This document shows, one piece after another, positions 48,801 through 56,751 of a stretch of DNA of 64,000 bases; the first letter of the stretch is position 1, and every line of letters starts with the position of its first letter. Source of the DNA: Phallus indusiatus. Taxonomy: Eukaryota > Basidiomycota > Agaricomycetes > Phallales > Phallaceae. The stretch is taken from positions 1,674,001 to 1,738,000 of the forward strand of contig JAQFWX010000003.1 of the NCBI GenBank assembly GCA_027605045.1. The letters run 5' to 3'. A model generated the notes under the pieces. That model did no database searches. It was not told the origin of the DNA and saw only the letters and a list, made by a program, of their open reading frames with translations. The translations under genes and the position numbers were made by a program.

Positions 48801-49810
48801 TCAGAACCCGGCACCAGCTCTATCGGGTGGTCCCACTTCTTTGACTGCGGCAACGAGTCGAACGACTCCTTCGAGAAAATGTCGGCAAAGTCATGGAACA
48901 TCTCTGGCACGATATCCCGAAAACCTTTGGGTGCTGGTGCGTCCGCGTTGTTGGCGTGAGCCCGAGCCAGTCGCTGGGAGATGGTCTCGGTGGCATATAT
49001 GCGGTGCGTGTCGGGCTCGTCAGGTAGTATTGATATCGCGAATAGTCGATCACCTTCTTCAATCTCAGACTCGACGTCAACCAGGTCTGGTATATCCGGA
49101 TCATTGGCCTCGGTGTCGTCAAGCTCTGGTAGAGGTGCGCGCCGGATCTGTTGGAATGCACGCTTAGAGAGCTTACCCGCTGGCCAGTGTGGAGCACAAG
49201 ACCGACAACTGGGGCTGCAGCGCATGAACTCTACTTGACCAGTTGTGTAGTCTATGACGGGATTGTGAGCCTTGAACCATGGCAGCCCAAATAGGACGGG
49301 ATACTTGAGCGAGGTAACGGCGAACAAGGTGCGTTCAGAGTGATCCCGAAATCGAACAACCAGGTCGACAACGTGGGTGATAGAGCCAGCATGGTTGGGC
49401 GTGCCATCAACGTTAAACACGGGAATTGGTTTAGCAAGACGTACGGAGGGAAGCCGATGCTTCTCGACAAAGTCGTGATCGAGGAACATACCGCTAGCTC
49501 CAGTGTCCAGCATGGCCTTGCTGTGCAGCAGGGCTCCAGTGTCAGCACTCTGTAGTTCCACCGGGATCTCTAGCTTCTGCGTACCAGCAGTAGCTGCGAG
49601 TCGGTATTCCTTTGGCAATGCGCGACGTTGAGAAGGCGACAGCATACATGGAGTTGAAACAGAGCGTGTAGCAGGTGGAGACGATTCTTCGGGTTTAGCA
49701 GGGGATGCAGCAGGGGTAGTTAGATTCGAATTAGAAGTGTCATTTTGTTCGCGATCTATGTACAAAACGTCGAATCTATTAGATGTCGGCAACAAGGGTG
49801 CATCTATCAC
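45866..49810 (-). CDS. pol: Gypsy Pol: protease, RT, RNase H, integrase, chromodomain
   Basis: Open frame of 1314 residues, no ATG at its start (it is displayed from a GTG) and in the -1 frame relative to Gag, overlapping the Gag stop; the frame is open upstream of that point. It is therefore probably made by frameshifting or re-initiation. Order: aspartic protease (AMLDTGASGMFLD), reverse transcriptase (DYRALNAMTIKNRYPLP, FFGLTNSPATFQ, VAVYIDDILIYT), RNase H (VEADSSDFATGAVLSQ, EIHDKEMLAIIRSL), integrase HHCC finger (HHDTKLGGHPGRFKT.. with CDMCLR), core (SVDFIVELPES, VISDRGPQFAS, YHPQTDGQTERVN), and a C-terminal chromodomain (VERILDSR.., YKVRWEGYGPEHDQWEPESN). All catalytic residues are present. 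The chromodomain would target insertions to marked chromatin. Confidence 0.95.
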   Translation of the reverse strand: MIDAPLLPTSNRFDVLYIDREQNDTSNSNLTTPAASPAKPEESSPPATRSVSTPCMLSPSQRRALPKEYRLAATAGTQKLEIPVELQSADTGALLHSKAMLDTGASGMFLDHDFVEKHRLPSVRLAKPIPVFNVDGTPNHAGSITHVVDLVVRFRDHSERTLFAVTSLKYPVLFGLPWFKAHNPVIDYTTGQVEFMRCSPSCRSCAPHWPAGKLSKRAFQQIRRAPLPELDDTEANDPDIPDLVDVESEIEEGDRLFAISILPDEPDTHRIYATETISQRLARAHANNADAPAPKGFRDIVPEMFHDFADIFSKESFDSLPQSKKWDHPIELVPGSEPKSCKIYPLSPNEQAELDAFLEENLASGRIRPSKSPMASPVFFIKKKDGSLRLIQDYRALNAMTIKNRYPLPLISELINKLQGARYFTKLDVRWGYNNVRIKEGDEWKAAFRTNRGLFEPLVMFFGLTNSPATFQTMMNEIFEDMISEGVVAVYIDDILIYTQSREQHDQITRRVLERLRDHKLYLKAEKCEFCRTKIEYLGVVISENTVEMDPAKVSGVRDWPVPKNVTEVQSFLGFANFYRRFIKDFARIANPMFGLTKKDTPFIWSDNCQHAFDTLKSSITSAPILLIPNPANPYRVEADSSDFATGAVLSQLSNDDGKWHPVAFFSKALSPVERNYEIHDKEMLAIIRSLEEWRHFLEGASHPIDIRTDHKNLEYFMSARNLNRRQARWSVYLSRFDFTLQHIPGKSMGKPDGLSRRSDHGSGKDDNHGITLIRPEMFAINALQTFRLKGEEEDLLRQIRKAKREGKVEDSVSKAVATLHALGGRSAHSSEWFEDQDLLYYRGKVYVPNVDELRRKILSRHHDTKLGGHPGRFKTLELVSRTFWWPGVSRYVQRYVEACDMCLRTKPSRHAPYGLLRPTEVPSRPWEHISVDFIVELPESNGFDAILSVVDSLTKRVHFVPTFTTLDATGLARLYLQHVWKLHGLPMKVISDRGPQFASRFTQELSRLLGIRLAPSTAYHPQTDGQTERVNAEVEQYLRLFTSERQDDWDQMLPLAEFAYNNHVHSATRSTPFELDTGRHPRMGFEPLVADSKIESVNEFKTRMESTIEEAKAAIARSKDEMAKYYDRKHIPAPEYKVGDKVYLDSSDIHTTRPSAKLSHRYLGPFPIVSKVGSHAYKLRLPLSMSRLHPVFHVGKLRPKVEDTIPGRRVKAPPPPEVRDDGEHYVVERILDSRVFRRRLEYKVRWEGYGPEHDQWEPESNIAAPDLIKEFHREHPSAPRSINGLLFHRRPRFDFSKLQASLVEATGVGTPPR

Positions 49811-51117
49811 TCGTCGCCGTTTTGAAAATCCTCTACCTCTGTTGCAGCTACAGTCTCCCCCTCTGTCAGAGCAGAGTCACCACGTGTCTGGGCTTCTATC
49901 ACGTCTTTCTGGGCCAGCAGATGCGCGATACTGTCGTCTAATTCCTCGGGCTGAAGATACCGGATGTCATACGCACGAGGGCATTCGCGAGCCCAATGGC
50001 CTGCCGCTCCACAGCGACGACACCTGGTGGTTTCTAGGCCGGCACGTCGACGGGCAGCGTCAACGTCCATCGGATCATGCCTAACCTGTGGTGCAGGAGC
50101 AGGAGCCGCAGGTCTTGGAGGCAGCGTGGGCATGATTTGAGATGCTGGTCTGGGAGGTGGATAGGGAGGAGCCTGATAGGAGGGGACAGGGGGCCTCCTC
50201 TGGATCTGGAGGGTCTGATACGACGGAAAAGGGTTGGGACGAGGTCGATTAATGGGGACAGCTGCGGGATTTGTCTGAGTCGTCCCAGAGCCTACGAGTC
50301 GGCGACGGGCAGCGGTGAAGGCCTCGTTGGCACGCCTGTCCATGTCAAACATGCGTGCTTGCCTGATCCAGCCTTCGTAGTCGTGGAGCGCAGGTCGGTC
50401 TTTCATCGTCACCACCAGAGACGTAATTGCCGGGTCTAAACCGTTACGAAAGTACGTGTTAATGGCGAGTCCTTCCGTAAAGCCAGCGTGCTCAATGAGT
50501 ACGCGGAAGGCGTCTACATATTCCTCCACAGTCCTGTTGCCTTGGACATAGCGGTTGGAGTAGAGGGTGTTGATGGCATCTTCTTGCTCGGATTGTGGAA
50601 AGAAATCTGCCTTGAATCTTTCCCGAAAGGCGTCCCAGTCGGCGAAGGGTTTCTCTCCTCTTTGATACCTTTTCAGCATAGATTCGCTGAAGGTGAGGGC
50701 GCGGCCTTCATTCATGTACGACATCGCCCAGCCAATCTTGAGTTCATCAGTCTCGAAGTCGCGACTGCATATACTCATGTAGAACTCGACAGTGTTCCAG
50801 AAGGCACGACCCTTGGAGCGATCTCCGTCGAAAGAAGGAGGCACAGCAGGTCGGGTATTTCGGGAAGAGCGTGAACTGGCTTGATGCTCAGGAGCCGGTG
50901 GTTGTCCAGATGAGGACGCGTCGCCCACAGGGGGGTTTTGGGTTGGAGCGGCTCTAGCCGCGTCTCGGATGCTCTGCAGCACTTCAATCATCTGCGAGGC
51001 CTGGGATTCCTGTCTTGCCATGCGGGCATCCATTTCCGCAAATTGCCGCATAATAATAGTCGCCACATCGTTGAGGGTGACGAGTGGGGGTGCAGAGGGT
51101 GGAGGAGAAGAGTCCAT
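49807..51117 (-). CDS. gag: Gypsy Gag
   Basis: 436 residues, start MDSSPPPSAPPLVTLNDVAT, stop at 49807-49809. It has a coiled-coil-like N-terminus, the retrotransposon Gag fold (GRAFWNTVEFYMSICSRDFE, EERF-like RFKADFFPQS, YVQGNRTVEEYVDAFRVLI, YFRNGLDPAI), a Pro-rich linker and a CCHC knuckle (CRRCGAAGHWARECP). It binds and packages element RNA. The frame is uninterrupted. Confidence 0.93.
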   Translation of the reverse strand: MDSSPPPSAPPLVTLNDVATIIMRQFAEMDARMARQESQASQMIEVLQSIRDAARAAPTQNPPVGDASSSGQPPAPEHQASSRSSRNTRPAVPPSFDGDRSKGRAFWNTVEFYMSICSRDFETDELKIGWAMSYMNEGRALTFSESMLKRYQRGEKPFADWDAFRERFKADFFPQSEQEDAINTLYSNRYVQGNRTVEEYVDAFRVLIEHAGFTEGLAINTYFRNGLDPAITSLVVTMKDRPALHDYEGWIRQARMFDMDRRANEAFTAARRRLVGSGTTQTNPAAVPINRPRPNPFPSYQTLQIQRRPPVPSYQAPPYPPPRPASQIMPTLPPRPAAPAPAPQVRHDPMDVDAARRRAGLETTRCRRCGAAGHWARECPRAYDIRYLQPEELDDSIAHLLAQKDVIEAQTRGDSALTEGETVAATEVEDFQNGDE

Positions 51118-51268
51118 GAGAGGGAGAAAGGAAAATGGGGTTTTTAAGATGGGGCAGAGGGGTCGGTTATAGACGGGACTCGGAGGAAAAATACGACACT
51201 GCGATAGTCGGTGTCGAGCGCGATTTTTCGATAGCGAGTGTCGATAAAAACGGCCAGTCTGCGAGTAG

Positions 51269-51279
51269 AAGCTTGTTCT
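51269..51279 (-). promoter_or_regulatory. Gypsy primer-binding site, apparent self-priming type
   Basis: On the element strand the 11-nt sequence AGAACAAGCTT lies 2 nt inside the 5' LTR. Its exact complement AAGCTTGTTCT lies in each LTR (plus-strand 51378-51388 and 45555-45565). No obvious tRNA 3' end complement is visible. Confidence 0.6.
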
Positions 51280-51281
51280 AC

Positions 51282-51677
51282 TGTTAGGGCTACTCAGCTC
51301 AGACTAGAGGGAGGGGATCCTAAGAGATATATATTGGGAAAGTACTAACTACTCACCTAGAGGGAGGGGATCCTAAGAGAACAAGCTTAGGGACCCTCAC
51401 TCTAGGTACAGCTACTATATACACAAAACGACGACGCAGCGGGCGGCCCTGGCACAGCTAAGTGCCAGGCGCCCAAGCCGAATCTAAGCGACGTGATGTC
51501 ACGGGCATCACGCCGGGTACGAGCGCGCGACGCGCGCGAGTAGAGAAAGTGAAATAGAGACAGAACAAGGAAACAGAGAGTGAAAGTAAAATATGGAAAT
51601 GATAAATAAAATAGAAAAGAAATGATGCCGATGATAATAAATAAGAAAATGAGAGGCGGCGGTAGCGTACCCTGACA
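51282..51677 (-). repeat. Gypsy 5' LTR
   Basis: 396 bp, identical to the left LTR except for one seen base (near 51437). Small open frames in it are chance. Confidence 0.95.
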
Positions 51678-53639
51678 AAAACCAGTTGTTGGACATTTCT
51701 TCCAGCTTTCTGAACTTCTCCAACCCAAACGAATGCAGGAATGGAAGGAGAAATATGGTATAAATAAAAGATACCGATTGACAATTTCTTATCATCATGC
51801 GTAGGCGACATAATCTCAATAAACAGTTTCGGAATACCGATTATCTTCATATGCTCTGATGAAATTGCTCGGGAATTGCTCGAAAAGCGTGGCGCAATAT
51901 ATTCTGATAGGCCTCCGTCCCACATGGCGGAATTGTAGGCCCCACTATATATTCCTCATCAAGATCGTACTAACATAAAGTCCGTATCGTTATAAAGATT
52001 AGGATGGGATTTCAATATCGGTCTCTATCGTTATGGCAATTGGTGGAGACGTCATATCAAGGTATTCAAGCAGGACTTTAATTCTAGAGTGGTATCCAAA
52101 TTTGAGCCCATACAAACGAAATCATCTCGGTATGAAATATTTGTACTTTATGTGGGGTACATTTGGGTCAATTCATATTCAAGGTTATTGCTGCAAGATC
52201 TACTTGAGACTCCAGCCGATCTTTCGGAGCATATTCATTTTGGCATAGGCAGGATGGTGATGGATGTAAGTACGCCAGTTCTCAGTAAGATCACCGTTTG
52301 TTTATCACACTTCATTTCTCTTTTCCCCGTTAGATGATATATGGTATCAACATCAAACGAAAAGATGATAAATTTGTTGATGATATCCGACTTGCTATGG
52401 AAGCACTTGGTCAAATCCTATTACCAAGTAACCAAATGAATGGCTCATAGATATCTTCCCAACGTGTAGGTTTTTAGATCGATAATGTTTTAACTTGTTA
52501 ATCGATTACTTTGTTTCAGTGAAAATTATCTCTCATTGGATACCCGGAATGACGGTAAACAAGCTCATCAAGAGCTATAAACAAGCGGTAGGGGATGCTT
52601 ATAATATTCCATTCAACATCGTGAAGGTGCTGTGCATCGTACCAATGTGTACTTGGTAACTCTTCTTGACATAAAAACAAGTAGAATCGCAAAACACTGG
52701 ACCATTCATTCGTGTCAAAGTCTTTAGAAAAATTGCAAAAATCTGGAGATTCCTCCCCTGACAGTGAAAGAATAATACAAAATATAGCTGGTGCGGCATA
52801 TGTCGCCGGAGTAGGAACTGTAAGTAGTTTATCACTGAACAAATTGAGATTCACCGATTTCTTCCAGACGTCTATGACTGTTACACAAGCAATCGTAGCT
52901 TCATTGCTCTATCCTGAGGCACAGAAAAAAGTACAAGCAGAATTGGATCGGGTTCTTGGTGATCGTCTGCCGACATTGGCGGATCGAGCTGATTTACCTT
53001 ATTTTGGAGCCTTTTGTCACGAAGTCATGCGCTGGAGACCAAGTATACCGTTGGGAGTAGCGCATGCCGCTCTTGAGGATGATATATACGGAGAGTATTT
53101 CATACCAAAAGGAAGCATTATCTTTGCAGATTCATGGTGTGTATCAATGTTAGATTCCTACTGGTTAAAACTAATCCTCTTTACTTAAACCAGGCAGATA
53201 TTACGTAACTCTAAGTATGGCCCCAACCCAGATGATTTCAACCCCGAACGGTTTTTCCAACCCGGTGTTCGTCCGCCAACTGCACAATTTGGGTTCGGAA
53301 GAAGGTCAGAATTTATGAGCATAACTCCTCACAATGAACCAACATTCCACATGATGTAGAATATGTCCTGGTCGTTTTTTCGCTGAGAACACTCTTTTCC
53401 TTTTGATGGCTTCAATTCTCAAAGTGTTTGACATCAAACCAATGAAGGATGAATCTGGAATAGACATACCAGTTTCTGACGAGACCACTGAGTTGTTCCT
53501 ACCGTAAGTACCAATTTCAAAGGTTCTAGCTATTTCGATCTGATTCTTTCATGCCGTGACTAGACTCCCTGTGCCTTTTCAGTGTTCAATCACACCCCGC
53601 TCTCTTCTTGCAAAGGATATCATCTTAGTATCTGAGTAG

Positions 53640-54062
53640 CTGACTCTGCGTGCGCGCATTTTGCGATTTTTAGCGTCGCATGTGACTGGAATTCATCGAG
53701 ACGCAATAAGCCTTGCGTTCTTTTGTTGTTCGCTGTCCGTTTGAGATTTTTAAATGATTGTTTCTAAGTGAAAGATTCAAGTTCATGCTGTGCGAATGTA
53801 AATGGTTCAAAAAATTAATGCTATATCTCTTCACACAAAACAAAATCAAACTACATTCTAATCAGCTTGTCAGCCTGAGCCCGATACGGTGAAAAAGAGG
53901 CTGGGTGCCGGGGCGGCCCAACCTCCAGGGATAGAATTGATACACAGACGCTAATAGGCTAATAAAAGAAATAGAGGAATAAGAAAGGGGGATAGAATAT
54001 TATGGAGAGGGATGAGCTTGTTTAAACCAACAGGGGGAAACATTGAACGGAGAGATGCTGTG
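53640..54062. other. Intergenic after P450 copy 3
   Basis: The first 250 bp resemble the region after copy 4 (62327-62520). No gene. Confidence 0.4.
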
Positions 54063-54758
54063 TCAATTCAGCAGTGATGCAAAGGCAGGCCGGCCCGTGA
54101 TCAGCGAATGCAGCAGTACCGGATTTTTACGAACATAGATCTTGAATGTGTCCGTTGTCCATCGTGTCAAGTCTTGAATGCGATCAGGAGCAACCCCTGA
54201 GAGGGCTAATGCTACTGCACCACCGGCCCGTATAGAGTGACCACCGATGGACGCGGGAAAAAGTGTCGAAAGCTTTGTAAGGAACCATGACCGTAGTGGT
54301 ACTGATCCATCGGACCTAACCCATAGGAACGGGTTACCCGGGAAAAGTGCATCGCGCGCATGTAGATACGTTTTGAAAACCGATACTGGGTCTATCATGC
54401 CAGATAACCGTTGTATGACGATCCGGTTGCCTTGGAAGGAACGGTCACCCTTGTGACTAGGCAAAAAATAAGAAAAATATTCCGCCGCTTGCACTACCTT
54501 GTGTCGCGGTGGCAGGACAGAGAAAGATTGAAGCAACCGATTGTCAGGCCAGACCAGCTCTCCGAGTCTGTGGAGTGCACAAAAACCCGTCAGTAACTGA
54601 GCCAGAAAAAGTTGGTCATCGAAAACTTGCGACGATCCATAAGTGCGAACAGCATGCTGAATATCTTCAGGTGAGAGAGGTTGCCGGCGCCGTACTTCCG
54701 TTCGTCGCAGTCGTTTGCAACCTTGAAGGGTTTTCGAGACAAGTGCAGAGCAGCACAC
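54063..54758 (-). pseudogene. Tyrosine recombinase, catalytic domain only (Crypton-like remnant)
   Basis: 231-residue open frame. It contains CALHRLGELVWPD (first catalytic Arg), the H-x-x-R box GHSIRAGGAVALALSG, RIQDLTRWTTDTFKIYVRKN with Trp and the nucleophile Tyr, and a Pro/Leu-rich end. This is the catalytic half of a tyrosine recombinase/phage-integrase fold as used by Cryptons and related basidiomycete genes. The N-terminal DNA-binding half and any flanking element are not recognisable, so it is probably truncated. The apparent first Met (54758) may not be the native start. Catalytic residues are complete, so it may have decayed only by truncation. Confidence 0.65.
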
Positions 54759-54837
54759 GCTAGTACGAATTGAGAGCAGACGAATACGTCAGTTTGGTTG
54801 AAGCCGCAAGACTATGTCCTAGTGCAATGTGATACGG

Positions 54838-54989
54838 CTAAGGCTGTCCACGGGTATTGCAAACAGGTACCTGCGCGAGCGTTTAGCCAATCAGAACACA
54901 GGATTTTGCCCTTGACCCTTAAATCCTGCATTCTGATTGGCTAAACGCTCGCGCAGGTACCTGTTTGCAATACCCGTGGACAGCCTTAG
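54838..54989. repeat. Foldback MITE, 59-bp perfect arms
   Basis: 54838-54896 and 54931-54989 are perfect reverse complements (ctaaggctgtccacgggtat..). The next 10 bp inward match 8 of 10, leaving a loop of about 14 bp. The ends read cTAaggctg..cagccTTAg-like, so a TA target duplication (Tc1/mariner style) is possible. No coding capacity. Confidence 0.8.
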
Positions 54990-55039
54990 TCCCCAGGCGC
55001 ATCTAGTGAAACAATCACAACTGCTTATCATTGGCGAGA

Positions 55040-55290
55040 AGTTGGCACTGCTGGAAGCGTCTCTGGCCCATGTGACCCAAACCTAGGCGCCGTGAATCTG
55101 AAAACAGCAACCTTTTGCTTTCAGACGCGAAGTTGTGATCTTAACATATGTAATGCTCAAATGCGACCAGCGCATGGCCGATCATGGCTTCACAGGGAGC
55201 ATCGTCTGCAGCACCGGCTATTAGAATGTTTCAAAAGGTTAGTTCCACACTTAGGTCAGGTTGGTTGCATGTTTTTATGTAAGGAAGGCT
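55040..55290. repeat. Duplicated intergenic segment, copy a
   Basis: Shares cctaggcgccgtga, gcgaagttgtgatctta, and gggagcatcgtctgca words with 62550-62850. It follows P450 copy 3 as the other follows copy 4, so it is part of a second duplication unit. Confidence 0.6.
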
Positions 55291-55443
55291 GTTTTGCAAC
55301 TCATTTATTTAAAGGATACTAATAATCTAAAAGTTTCAGATTCACAATATTGTACTTCTTTTCATACAAAAACACATCTGACGGACTAATTATTATTGAC
55401 AGATAATTTGAGACTTCATTGCACGCATCAAATATGGTGTAGG

Positions 55444-56141
55444 TGTTAGGGCTACTCAGCTCACACTAGAGGGAGGGGATCCTAAGTAAATATATTGGAA
55501 GGTAACTATTAAGGGTCTCAACGGGTTTCGGGTATGACGGGTAATACCCGCGGGTATGGGTATTTTCGTGCAAAAAGCTAAACCATACCTGCCCCGGGTT
55601 TTGCAATTTTCGATTTTTGAGAAACGGGTTTGACCCGATACCCGCGGGTATGCGGGTATACCCGCAGGTACATACCCGCGGGTAAACCCGTGAAAAACCC
55701 GTACCTATACCCGCGGGTTTTGGAAAAAATCAAACCCACAGGTTCGGGTACCTGCGGGCGCGGGTACCCATACCCACGGGTAAAACCCGTTGAGAACCTT
55801 AGTAACTATACTACTCACCTAGAGGGAGGGGATCCTAAGAGAACAAGCTTAGGGACCCTCACTCTAGGTACAGCTACTATATACATAAAACGACGACGCG
55901 GCGTGCGGCCCTGGCACAGCTAAGTGCCAGGCGCCCAAGCCGAGCCTAAGCGACGTGATGTCACGGGCATCACGCCGTGTACGAGCGCGCAACGCGCGCG
56001 AGCAGAGAAGGTGAAATATGGACGGAGAGAATAAACGGATGGTAGAGGCAATGCACGGGAAATATAAATAAGATAGAAATAGATATATACCGATGATAAT
56101 AAATAAGGAAAAATGAGGGGACGCGGTAGCGTACCCTGACA
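55444..56141. mobile_element. Solo LTR of the Gypsy family, with nested MITE
   Basis: The LTR starts tgttagggctact and ends accctgaca; 5-bp duplications gtagg lie at 55439-55443 and 56142-56146. It is more diverged from the 45.5/51.3-kb LTRs than they are from each other. It was left by LTR-LTR recombination. It is broken by the MITE at 55510-55801. Confidence 0.9.
55510..55801. mobile_element. hAT-type MITE, 292 bp, inside the solo LTR
   Basis: Flanked by 8-bp duplications gtaactat (55502-55509, 55802-55809). Ends taagggtctcaacgggttt and its near-inverse (aaacccgttgagaaccttа-like, 55783-55801). The interior is full of cccgcgggta and related palindromes. No coding capacity. Confidence 0.85.
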
Positions 56142-56751
56142 GTAGGGACCATTATCGCTGCATATTCAGATGTGCAAGGAACATAGTCGTTATTGGTCAA
56201 TAAGTAATGAAACTACTGAAGGATTCCCCGGCTGATTTGCTTGATAGACACGCATCATGATTGGTCTACTAAGCAACTGTCCTGATCTGCCCATTGGTGT
56301 ACACTCTAGGCACCTAAACTTGGAATATCACGAAGTATTACTAGTGTCTCAGAAGGTTGAATACACTGATTTTTGTTTCCACAAATAGTTGCCATATAGT
56401 TCCTTCCGAGGGTGCTCATAGCTTCATCAACTGTAAGTTTACATTAAATCCTAAGACATTTGAATGACCGATCAAATAATGTGAGTTCTTGAAAAAACCA
56501 AATCATGCGTTAGATCTGAGATAAAAAAAACAGTATACTACATAGTGGGATTGTTATCTCCGGATCCACATGTGCGAAGGGAACTATTCGTCATTGGTTT
56601 ATAAGGAATGCAGCTATTAATTGTACTTCTCCCGCTTGTCCCGCTTAGTATGGATATGTTCGACACACCATGATTAGGTTCACGAAGCAGGTATTTAAAT
56701 TCAGCAGGATTTCCCTGAATCTATGTAGTACACCATTTGATATGCTTGTTC
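56142..56751. other. Region upstream of P450 copy 4
   Basis: No gene. The tatttaaat box near 56691 and the sequence around the ATG match other copies. Confidence 0.4.

Larger units (their letters stand above)
45454..51682 (-). mobile_element. Ty3/Gypsy chromovirus, complete and very young
   Basis: Element 45459-51677, read on the minus strand, with 5-bp duplications aaaac (45454-45458, 51678-51682). Both LTRs are 396 bp and start/end TG..CA; I see one difference (cgg versus cag near 45614/51437). Gag and Pol are intact long frames. A polypurine tract (AGGGGGGATGG on the minus strand, 45855-45865) touches the 3' LTR directly after the Pol stop. The site next to the 5' LTR (51269-51279) matches internal LTR sequence, as expected of self-priming Tf1/sushi-type elements. 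Near-identical LTRs and open frames suggest it may still be active. Confidence 0.95.
45285..53639 (+). pseudogene. Cytochrome P450, copy 3 (split by Gypsy element; frameshift)
   Basis: The anchor part (MLVHTVLATIFVLTWVDLLR, KPPKGK) ends with LPPGPPGK at 45458, where the Gypsy element starts. The gene resumes at 51678 with PVVGHFFQLSELLQPKRMQEW. Later exons keep SFGIPIIFICSDE-type sequence, YGNWWRRH, SLLYPEAQKKVQAELDRVLG, HEVMRWRP, and FGFGRRICPGR, with a stop at 53637-53639. At 52424-52433 the sequence ttaccaagtaaccaaatg has 8 more bases than copy 4 and shifts the frame before a conserved WLIDIFP segment. Both lesions destroy it. In the first exon, AHVFHSC is followed by an in-frame stop unless a very short intron (about 32 nt, donor gtctat) is removed. 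Copy 3 is closest to copy 4. Confidence 0.85.

Noticed and set aside
51402..51925. Open frames across the right LTR into P450 copy 3 (minus strand)
   Set aside because: Chance frames in LTR sequence, also present in the left LTR, antisense to the P450.
55540..55800. Tandem cccgcgggta repeats considered as CRISPR-like or telomeric
   Set aside because: Units are irregular palindromes without spacers and lie within a MITE with 8-bp target duplications; the genome is eukaryotic.
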